Shown: piece by piece, positions 52,378-62,300 of the stretch
Layout: the number at the start of each line of letters is the position of its first letter
Numbering within the stretch: position 1 is the stretch's first letter
Source of the DNA: Serratia sarumanii
GTDB taxonomy: Bacteria > Pseudomonadota > Gammaproteobacteria > Enterobacterales > Enterobacteriaceae
Length of the DNA stretch: 64,000 bases
Reading direction: 5' to 3'
Assembly (NCBI RefSeq): GCF_029962605.1
Contig: NZ_CP124750.1
Location: 3,100,001 to 3,164,000, forward strand
Notes under the pieces: generated by a model
Seen by the model: only the letters and a program-made list of their open reading frames with translations
The model's database searches: none
Told to the model about the DNA's origin: nothing
Program-made: the position numbers and the translations under genes

Positions 52378-52995
52378 ATGTCCACCATCACCCTCTACGG
52401 CACCCCGCTTTCCGGCCACGTTCACCGCGTGGCGTTGCTGCTGCGCATGCTGGCGCTGCCCTATGAATGGGTAGAAGCCTCGGCGGAGGTACGCCAGAGC
52501 GCGGCCTTTCGCCGGCTCAACCCGTTCGGCCAGATCCCGGTCTTGCAGGACGGCGATCTGACGCTGGCCGACAGCAACGCCATTCTGGTCTATCTGGTGA
52601 AGCGCTATGCGCCGAACAGCCACTGGCTGCCGGAACAGCCGGCGGCGGCGGCGCGAGTGCAGGCCTGGCTTTCCAAAGCCGCCGGTGAAGTGCGCTACGG
52701 CCCGGCCTCCTGCCGGCTGATCGCCCAGTTCGCGGTGCCGGAGGATTATCAGGCGGCGCGGGCAATCAGCGATCGTTTTCTGCCGCAGATGGAGCAGCAC
52801 CTGAGCGAGCGCGACTATCTGGCCGGCGAACAGGCGACCATCGCCGATTTGGCCTGCTACAGCTATGTGGCGGTCGCGGCCGAAGGCGGCATTTCGCTGG
52901 CGCCTTACCCCGCCATACGCCGCTGGGTGGCGAGCATCGCGGCGCTTCCCGGCTTCTTCGCCATGCCGGCCCTGCCGGAACCGGCGGCGAGCTGA
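52378..52995 (+). CDS. Glutathione S-transferase
   Basis: A 205-residue protein with the N-terminal thioredoxin-like GST domain (TLYGTPLSGHVHRVALLLRML; FGQIPVLQDGDLTLADSNAILVYL with the cis-Pro and the glutathione-contact Asp-Ser) and a C-terminal helical domain (YLAGEQATIADLACYSYV, the N-capping box). It conjugates or reduces electrophiles with glutathione; the substrate is unknown. GAGGAG lies before the ATG at 52378. The next gene starts 4 bp after the stop. Confidence 0.92.
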   Translation: MSTITLYGTPLSGHVHRVALLLRMLALPYEWVEASAEVRQSAAFRRLNPFGQIPVLQDGDLTLADSNAILVYLVKRYAPNSHWLPEQPAAAARVQAWLSKAAGEVRYGPASCRLIAQFAVPEDYQAARAISDRFLPQMEQHLSERDYLAGEQATIADLACYSYVAVAAEGGISLAPYPAIRRWVASIAALPGFFAMPALPEPAAS

Positions 52996-52999
52996 CGCC

Positions 53000-53914
53000 A
53001 TGATCCCGCAACGGTTCCACCCCGATGAGCTGCGCGCGCAAACGCTGGCCGGTTTCGATCGCGTGGGCGGCGGCATCTACCCCGCGATGCCGGATCAGCA
53101 CCGCGCGTTTTTCGCCGCGTTGCCCTACCTGTTCGTCGCCACGCTGGACGAACAGGGCTGGCCCATCGCCACCCTGTTCAGCGGCCCGTCCGGGTTTTTA
53201 CGCACGCCGGACGACACGCACCTGCGCATCAGCGCGCCGCGCCGCAGCGACGATCCCGCCCAGGCGCTGTTGCTGCCCGGCAAACCGGTCGGCGCGCTCG
53301 GGCTCGACTTCAGCAACCGGCGACGCAACCGCGCCAACGGCACCGTCGGCCGCACCGACAAAAACCGGGTGGAGATCGTCGTTCACCAAAGCTTCGGCAA
53401 CTGCCCGCAGTACATTCAGCGCCGCGAACTCTACCCGGTGGAGAGCCGGCCACAGCCGGTTGAGCATTTAGCTTCGCTCGATGCGGCGGCGCAGGCGCTG
53501 ATCCGCACCGCGGACACCAGCTTCGTCGCCAGCGGCGCGCACCTGGAACTGGCGCAGGGCGGCGTCGATATTTCCCATCGCGGCGGCCGCCCCGGCTTTA
53601 TCCATCTGGCAGGCGACACGCTGTGGATACCGGACTTTCGCGGCAACCGTTATATGAATACGTTGGGCAACCTGCTGGCCGAACCGCGGGCGGCGCTGCT
53701 GTCCATCGATTTTGAGCGCGGCGACGTGCTGCATCTGCAGGGAAAAACGCAGATCCTCTGGCAGGCGGAAGGACATCCCGGCGTTGAAGGGGCGGAACGC
53801 TATTGGCGGTTTGACGTTCACCGCGCCTGGCGTTTTGCCGCGGCGCTGCCGTGGCGGGGACGCGATCTGGAATATTCGCCGGCGACGCTGGCGACCGGGG
53901 TGTGGCGCCGCTGA
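53000..53914 (+). CDS. Flavin-binding pyridoxamine-5'-phosphate-oxidase-like protein
   Basis: A 304-residue PPOX-like split-barrel protein with two barrel halves: residues about 40-150 (FVATLDEQGWPIATLFSGPSGFL, LLLPGKPVGALGLDF) and 165-300 (DTSFVASGAHLELAQGGVDISHRGGRPGF, NTLGNLLAEPRAALLSIDFERGDVLHLQGKTQI in part). Such proteins often bind FMN and act as reductases. It is coupled to GST by a 4-bp gap, suggesting a detoxification pair. The start at 53000 is the first ATG outside the GST gene. Confidence 0.85.
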   Translation: MIPQRFHPDELRAQTLAGFDRVGGGIYPAMPDQHRAFFAALPYLFVATLDEQGWPIATLFSGPSGFLRTPDDTHLRISAPRRSDDPAQALLLPGKPVGALGLDFSNRRRNRANGTVGRTDKNRVEIVVHQSFGNCPQYIQRRELYPVESRPQPVEHLASLDAAAQALIRTADTSFVASGAHLELAQGGVDISHRGGRPGFIHLAGDTLWIPDFRGNRYMNTLGNLLAEPRAALLSIDFERGDVLHLQGKTQILWQAEGHPGVEGAERYWRFDVHRAWRFAAALPWRGRDLEYSPATLATGVWRR

Positions 53915-53918
53915 AATG

Positions 53919-53940
53919 AAAAGCCCCGCTGCGGCGGGCT
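53919..53940. terminator. Hairpin after the PPOX-like gene
   Basis: AGCCCCGC-TGC-GGCGGGCT forms an almost perfect GC-rich stem between convergent stop codons, with four A residues before it, so it works best for the leftward gene. Confidence 0.6.
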
Positions 53941-53951
53941 GAATCGGAAGA

Positions 53952-54167
53952 TTACAGGCTGTGTTCGGCCGCCGCTGCGGCCTGATAAAGCTGACGAAAA
54001 TAACGCAACCGCGCAAAGAACAGGCGGCTTTGCTGTTCCGACATATTGCCGGCCACCTGCCCGGCGTCAATCTGCCGCCCTTGCCATTCCATCAGGGCGA
54101 TGCTCGACGCCAAAAAATCCATTTCGCTGCCGTAGGCCGCGAGATGTCTGTCCACTGATTTCATCAT
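53952..54167 (-). CDS. Small helical protein of unknown function
   Basis: A 71-residue soluble protein (MMKSVDRHLAAYGSEMDFL...), rich in Met, Gln and Ala, which should form two or three helices. AAGGAG lies 7-8 nt before the first of two ATGs at 54167, which decides the start against 54203. No cysteine, membrane segment or known motif. Monocistronic between two hairpin/promoter regions. Confidence 0.65.
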   Translation of the reverse strand: MMKSVDRHLAAYGSEMDFLASSIALMEWQGRQIDAGQVAGNMSEQQSRLFFARLRYFRQLYQAAAAAEHSL

Positions 54168-54378
54168 TCGCACACTCCTTTTAATCACATCGAAAAGGGT
54201 CATATGCCTGCTCTTTCAGTATCGGCCCGGCGGCGGATATTTTTTGTACAGAAGATGCGCATAAAGAAAACGCTCATCTTGTCGCCACGCTGGCAAACGG
54301 CGGCTGCAAAGTTTGCTAGGGTAAAGGGTAGCCGTATGGGATAGACCATTCTGTTGAACTCAGCAAAGGAAGAGAACA

Positions 54379-55854
54379 ATGAGCACCAGCATTAGCGCTA
54401 CCCTCAAGGATCCCACGCTGTTCCGCGAGGCCAATTACATCGACGGGCAATGGTTGCCGGCCCAAGCAGGCCGTTCGATCGCCATTCATAATCCCGCCAA
54501 CGGCGAGCTGGTCGGCCACGTGCCGGCCTTCGGCGCCGAAGAAACCGCGCGCGCCATCGCCGCCGCCAAGAAGGCGCAGCCCGCCTGGCGTGCGCTGACC
54601 GCCAAAGAACGCGCCGGCAAACTGCGGCGGCTGTTTGAACTGATGATGGAAAATCAGGACGATCTGGCACGCATCATGACGGCGGAACAGGGTAAACCGC
54701 TGGCTGAAAGCCGCGGTGAGATCGCCTATGCCGCCTCCTTTATCGAATGGTTCGCCGAGGAAGGCAAGCGGGTCTACGGCGACACCATTCCGCAGCCGCA
54801 GGCCGGTCGCCGCATTATCGTGCAGAAAGAGCCGATCGGCGTGTTCGCCGCCATCACCCCGTGGAACTTTCCGGCGGCGATGATCACCCGCAAAGCCGGC
54901 CCCGGCTGGGCCGCCGGCTGTACCGGGGTGATCCGCCCCGCCAGCCAGACGCCGTTCTCGGCGCTGGCGATCGCCGTGCTGGCGGAGCGCGCCGGGCTGC
55001 CCGCCGGGGTGTGCAACGTGATCACCGGCCCCAGCAAGGGCATCGGCGGCGAACTCACCGCCAACCCGGATGTGCGTAAACTCTCCTTCACCGGCAGCAC
55101 CGAAGTCGGCGCGCAGCTGCTGGCCCAGTGCGCGCCCACCATCAAGAAAACCAGCATGGAGCTGGGCGGCAACGCGCCGTTTATCGTGTTCGACGACGCC
55201 GATCTGGACGCCGCCGTGGCCGGCGCGGTCGCCTCGAAATACCGCAACGCCGGCCAGACCTGCGTCTGCACCAACCGTTTTCTGGTGCAGGACGGCGTAT
55301 ACGACGCCTTCGCCGCCAAACTGAAAGCCGCCGTCGCCAAGCTGAAAGTCGGCAACGGGCTGGATGAGGGCGTCACCATCGGCCCGCTGATTAACCCGGA
55401 CGCAGTGGAGAAAGTGCGCGAGCATATCGCCGACGCCGTCGAACACGGCGCATCGGTGCTGCTGGGCGGCAAGCCTGACGCGCTGGGCGGCAATTTCTTC
55501 ACCCCGACCATCCTGACCGACGTGCCGCGCACGGCGAAAATCTTCCGCGAGGAGACGTTCGGCCCGGTGGCGCCCCTGATCCGCTTCAGCCACGAGGCCG
55601 ACGCCGTCGAACTGGCCAACGACACGCCGTTCGGCCTGGCCGCTTACTTCTACAGCCGCGACATCGGCCGAGTGATGCGCGTGGCCGAAGCGCTGGAGTA
55701 CGGCATCGTCGGCATCAACGAAGGGCTGATCTCCACCGAGGTGGCGCCGTTCGGCGGCATGAAGCACTCAGGTTTGGGGCGCGAAGGCTCAAAATACGGC
55801 ATCGAAGACTATCTCGAAATCAAATACCTGTGCCTTGGCGGTTTGGGCGCCTGA
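54379..55854 (+). CDS. gabD: NAD(P)-dependent succinate-semialdehyde dehydrogenase
   Basis: A 491-residue aldehyde dehydrogenase of the GabD type, oxidising succinate semialdehyde to succinate. The NAD-binding FTGSTEVGAQLL, the general-base Glu in TSMELGGNAPFIVFDDADLD and the catalytic Cys in NAGQTCVCTNRF are all present; YIDGQWLPAQAGRS opens and SGLGREGSKYGIEDYLEIKYLCLG ends the protein as in GabD. AGGAAGAG precedes the ATG. No gabT or gabP is adjacent, so it may be a second gabD-like (SAD) enzyme. Confidence 0.93.
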   Translation: MSTSISATLKDPTLFREANYIDGQWLPAQAGRSIAIHNPANGELVGHVPAFGAEETARAIAAAKKAQPAWRALTAKERAGKLRRLFELMMENQDDLARIMTAEQGKPLAESRGEIAYAASFIEWFAEEGKRVYGDTIPQPQAGRRIIVQKEPIGVFAAITPWNFPAAMITRKAGPGWAAGCTGVIRPASQTPFSALAIAVLAERAGLPAGVCNVITGPSKGIGGELTANPDVRKLSFTGSTEVGAQLLAQCAPTIKKTSMELGGNAPFIVFDDADLDAAVAGAVASKYRNAGQTCVCTNRFLVQDGVYDAFAAKLKAAVAKLKVGNGLDEGVTIGPLINPDAVEKVREHIADAVEHGASVLLGGKPDALGGNFFTPTILTDVPRTAKIFREETFGPVAPLIRFSHEADAVELANDTPFGLAAYFYSRDIGRVMRVAEALEYGIVGINEGLISTEVAPFGGMKHSGLGREGSKYGIEDYLEIKYLCLGGLGA

Positions 55855-55955
55855 TGCGATGGGCTCCCGCGCCTGCGGGGGCCCTGCCTGGCGGTTTTGG
55901 AGAGTCTTTGCTACCTTTAGGCCTCTCGTTCAAACGGTTAAAAGGAATTTCCGCT

Positions 55956-56369
55956 ATGCACCCCCTCTCGATGCAGTTGCCCGGCTTTTACGTCGCCGGC
56001 CAGACAATCAGAACCACCAATCAGGACGAAACCCGGCCCGAAACGGCTAAAATTTCTGCGCTGTGGTCAGACTTTTTCACCACCTCGCCCGCCATGCCGG
56101 TCTACGGGGTCTACTCCAACTACGCCTCCGACGCCGGCGGGCCGTTTGACGTCACCGCCGGCAGTGCGGCAGAGAGCGGTTTGTACATCCAACCCGGCCG
56201 CTATCTGGTGTTCCAGGCCCGGGGCGCGATGCCGGCGGCGGTCATCGAAGGCTGGCAAGCCATCTGGGCCTACTTCGAGCAACACCCGGAAATCGAACGC
56301 CGCTTCCTGACTGACTTCGAAGCCTATACCGGCCCCGACGCGGTCGATATCCATATCGGCTGCCGCTAA
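55956..56369 (+). CDS. GyrI-like effector-binding protein
   Basis: A 137-residue stand-alone effector-binding domain (AraC_E_bind/GyrI superfamily) without an HTH: LPGFYVAGQTIRTTNQDE at the start, then VYGVYSNYASDAGGPFDVTAGS and a C-terminal ERRFLTDFEAYTGPDAVDIHIGC, the usual conserved end with the glutamate and DI-IGC strand. It may bind small hydrophobic or drug-like molecules, or hydrolyse them. AAGGAA lies 8 nt before the ATG. Confidence 0.86.
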   Translation: MHPLSMQLPGFYVAGQTIRTTNQDETRPETAKISALWSDFFTTSPAMPVYGVYSNYASDAGGPFDVTAGSAAESGLYIQPGRYLVFQARGAMPAAVIEGWQAIWAYFEQHPEIERRFLTDFEAYTGPDAVDIHIGCR

Positions 56370-56388
56370 CGTAACAGTGAGATCGACG

Positions 56389-56760
56389 ATGACCACCTTC
56401 TCCCCCGCCATTCCGATCCTGCGCATCTTTTCGGTCGACAAGGCCAAAGAGTTTTATCTGGGTTTTCTCGGTTTCACGCTGGCGTGGGAGCATCGTTTCA
56501 GCGAGGATCTGCCGCTGTACATGCAGGTGAGCCGCGCCGGATTGACGCTGCACCTGAGCGAACACTACGGGGACGGCACGCCCGGCGCCGCCCTTTTCAT
56601 CCCGGTGCACGATATCGACGCGCTGCACCGGGAGCTCACGGCCAAAAACTACCGCTATGCCCGGCCGGGAGTGGAGGTTGTCGACTGGGGCAAGGAGCTG
56701 AATCTCACCGATCCGTTCGGCAACCGCCTGCGGTTTTGCGAGCAGAGCCACGAGGCCTGA
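56389..56760 (+). CDS. VOC-family protein (bleomycin-resistance/glyoxalase fold)
   Basis: A 123-residue VOC protein: PILRIFSVDKAKEFYLGFLGFTLAWEHRF, then LHLSEHYGDGTPGAALFIPV and LNLTDPFGNRLRF. The glutamate of the second metal-binding position seems to be replaced around LTDPFGN, and bleomycin-binding-type proteins of this class often bind their ligand without metal. GTG at 56377 is an alternative start with no better ribosome site. It is 19 bp after the GyrI-like gene and may be co-transcribed. Confidence 0.8.
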   Translation: MTTFSPAIPILRIFSVDKAKEFYLGFLGFTLAWEHRFSEDLPLYMQVSRAGLTLHLSEHYGDGTPGAALFIPVHDIDALHRELTAKNYRYARPGVEVVDWGKELNLTDPFGNRLRFCEQSHEA

Positions 56761-56766
56761 GCGGCC

Positions 56767-57162
56767 TTATTGGCGGTACTCCGCCTCGTTGACCGGCTCC
56801 AGCCAGGTCACCGGGCTGCCGTCCACCGCTTCGGCGATGGCGATATGGGTCATGGCGGTGTCCGGCGTCGCGCCGTGCCAGTGTTTGACGCCTGCCGGGA
56901 TCCAGACGATATCGCCGGGGTGCATTTCCTGCGTGGTCTCGCCCCACATCTGGATCCAACCGCGCCCCTGAGTGACAATCAGCGTCTGGCCGAGCGGATG
57001 CGTATGCCAGGCCGTGCGGGCGCCGGGTTCGAAGGTGACGGTCGCGCCGCCCACCCTGGCCGGCGCGTCACCGGCGAACGGCGCGTCGATGCGTACCTGC
57101 CCGGTAAAATAATCCGCTGAACCGCGCTGTGATGGGATCGAACCGCTGCGTTGTATTTTCAT
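56767..57162 (-). CDS. Cupin-domain protein
   Basis: A 131-residue single-domain cupin with both motifs: GARTAWHTHPLGQTLIVTQG (His-x-His plus Glu/Gln region) and PGDIVWIPAGVKHWHGA (second metal His). It resembles the small cupins found beside aldo-keto reductases and LysR regulators. Function unknown; a metal-dependent carbohydrate or hydroxynitrile-type enzyme is possible. It is divergent from the LysR gene at 57334, with 171 bp between starts. Confidence 0.85.
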   Translation of the reverse strand: MKIQRSGSIPSQRGSADYFTGQVRIDAPFAGDAPARVGGATVTFEPGARTAWHTHPLGQTLIVTQGRGWIQMWGETTQEMHPGDIVWIPAGVKHWHGATPDTAMTHIAIAEAVDGSPVTWLEPVNEAEYRQ

Positions 57163-57279
57163 CTGTCGTGTCCTCCGCGCCGGCTCTCACCGCCGGCGCT
57201 GATCGTCATGAGTGAGTGATGCCAAGATAGCGCCATGCTTTTCCGGCGACTAGCGGGTAAAATGCGCAAGGAGCTATGA

Positions 57280-59336
<2,057 letters not shown>

Positions 59337-59343
59337 TCATGAA

Positions 59344-62300
59344 TCAAACGTCATCGTTGAGCGCTTGGCCGATCGCCTCCTCACACAGCAGGATGTTATG
59401 GTGATGACAAGCCAGCGGGATGACCCTCAGCCGCTCACAGACCGCGCCTAGCCCATTATCCGCCACCGCCAGCAGCGGCGCCGTGACCGCCTCCGGCAAC
59501 TGCGGGTTCCTCTCCGTCGCCTTAAACAGCGTCACCTTGGTGGTCTGCAGCCTGCGGCTCAGCCGCCCTTCTGACAGCCGTCGCTCCGCCTGCCCTGCGG
59601 CCATGGCGCGTGTCGCCGCCTCGCCTTCGATGCCCAGCACCGGCAGCAGCTGATCCAAGGGCAACTCCGCCGTAGCCTGCCGGTAGAAGCTGTCCAGCAG
59701 ATACAGTTGCACGTTACGGCAGCCACGCGCCTCCAGGCGGGCGGCAATCTCCAACGCGATAATGCCCCCCAGCGACCAACCGAGAATGCGCACCGGCCCG
59801 GCGCCTTGCAGCAGACCGGCGGCGATCATCTCGTTCAGATACCGTTCGGCCAGATCGCCGAGCGAGTCGATAGCGGGTTGATGGTAAAGGTTATGGTTAT
59901 CGACGCCATAGCAGTTGAATCGCCCCTGCAGCGGCTGGGCGAAAGCGTGGAATGCCTCCGCCCCTACCAGCGCCGGATGGATCATCCATACGACGGGCGC
60001 GCCCTCTGCCCAGCGGTTAAGCGGCAAGACCAGGCGGCGTTCCTTGGCGGCCAACAGGTTTTTCAGCGTGCGACTTTGCAACAGCTGCACCACCGGCACC
60101 GGCGCGGCCATCAATTCGCCCATGCCGACACACAGGGAAATGGCCTTGATCGAGGTGCCGCCCAGCAGGAAGAAATCGTCCGTCATGCCGACCTGCCCGC
60201 ACTGCAGCGCCGCCTGCCACAGCGCACACAGCTGCTGTTCCAGCTCGTTCGCGGGAGCGACATAAACCTGCGGTTCGCTCGCAGCAGGCGTAGGCAACGC
60301 CTTGCGATCCAGCTTGCCGCTGGAGTTGTGCGGCAACGCTTCCAGCCGCATCAGCGCCGCAGGCAGCATGTACAACGGCAATTGCCCGCTCATAAAGGCC
60401 AACAGCGCCGATTCATCCAGCGGCGCCTCGCTGACGTAATACAGCGCCAGGCGCTGCCGATGCGCCTCCGACAGCACGACGGCGCAACAGGATTTGATCG
60501 CGCCGAACGCCAGCGCACATTGCTCGACCTCGCCCAGTTCAACGCGGTAGCCGTTGATTTTCACCTGAAAATCCATACGGCCGAGGAACTCCAGGTTGCC
60601 GTCCGGCAAATAGCGGCCGGCGTCGCCGGTGCGATAAAGCCGCTCCCCCAGCTCCGGATGGTAGATGAATTTCTCTTCGGTCAGCGACGGATTGCGGTAA
60701 TAGCCGCGCGCCACGCCGATCCCACCGATGTATTGCTCCCCCGGCAAGCAGGGCGGCAGCACGCGCAGGTGACGATCCAGCACGTAAAAACGCTGATGGG
60801 CCATCGCCTGACCGTAAGGCACGCTGGGCGCCAGGATCGGCGTCTCCGGGATGTCGTACAGGATCGACCAAATGGAGCTCTCGGTCGCGCCCCCGGCGCT
60901 GACGACTCGGCACCCCGGCCGCCATTGACGAATGCGCGCCGGCAGTTGGCGGGAGATCACCTCGCCCACCAGCACCACGTTGCGCAGTTGCGGCCACTGC
61001 GCCTGCGACGCGGCGGATTCCAACTGCTCTACCAACAGCGTCATCACCGAAGGCGCAGAGTTCCAGAAGGTCACGCCCTGAGTCATCAACAGCCGATGCC
61101 AGGCCTCAGGCTGATAGCGTTCGGTTTCGGACGGCATCACGATAGCGCCGCCCACCGACAGCAGGCCGAAAATATCGAACACCGAAATGTCGAAACTCAG
61201 CGCGCTGAGCGCCAACCCGCGATCGTCCGCGCCGAGTTCCAGCTGGCGCAAGGTATCGATGATGCTGTTCACCGCGCCGCGATGTTCTATCGCCACCCCT
61301 TTCGGCGCGCCGGTAGAGCCGGAGGTGAAAATCACATAGGCCAGCGCGGAAGGCGCCGGCAAGACAGGCTCTCCCAGCGCCGCCGGCGGTAACGCCGTGA
61401 CGGCCCCCTGCGGATCGATGGTCAACAGCCTGGCCTCGCCGCTGGTCGCCCACTCCCGGCTGCTGAGGATAATTCGGGTCTGCGACTGCGCGACGATATC
61501 CAGGCGGCGGCGTTCCGGCCAGGCGCCGTCCAGCGGCAAATAAGCCTTGCCGGCCATCAGAATCGCCAGCACCGCAATGATTTGCGCCCGCCCTTTGTCC
61601 ACCATCACCGCGATGGTATCGGCGCGCATGTCCGCGTGCTGACGCAGCTGCAGCGACAGCGTCAGCGCGCGCCGATACAGCTCACCGTAGCTCAGTTCGC
61701 CCCATTCATCGACGATCGCCAGCCGTTGCGGATGGCGCTCGGCCTGACGGATGAAATCATGATGGATGGCACGCTCAAAATCGTAGGCCGACGGACAGGA
61801 TTGATGGAAGGCGCGTTGCCGCGCCATTTCACTCTCCGAGACCAGCGCCAACTGGCTGACGCGCTGCTCCCCGTGATTGACGATCTGCGTGAGGATGGTC
61901 AGATAATACTCGCCCAACAGCGCCAGCGTGGCCGGTGAGAACAATGCGGTGGCATAGTTGAAGATCGCCCTGCCGCCCTGCGGCGCCGGCTGTATGCTCA
62001 GCGTCAAATCGAATTTGGCCGCCTGGTAGTGCGCCAGCAGATCCTGTGGCGCCAGCCAGGCCGGCGCATCCCCCACTTCCTCCAGCGCGAACAGCGCCTG
62101 GAACAGCGGATGGCGCGACAGATCGCGCGGCACCTGCAGCAGCTCGATCAGCTGATCCAACGGCAAATTCTGATGCCGTTGCGCCTGCAGCACGCCGTCA
62201 AAGACCCGGTTTACATAGTCGTTCAGCGACGCCGCATCGTCGATCTGCGAACGCAGCGGCAGCGTGTTGACGAAGAACCCGATCGCCGAGCGGGTCTCCG

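Noticed and set aside
54316..55767. 483-residue leftward ORF opposite gabD
   Set aside because: Antisense to a complete aldehyde dehydrogenase with catalytic residues.
59707..61392. 561-residue rightward ORF opposite the NRPS
   Set aside because: Antisense to the NRPS; no family similarity.
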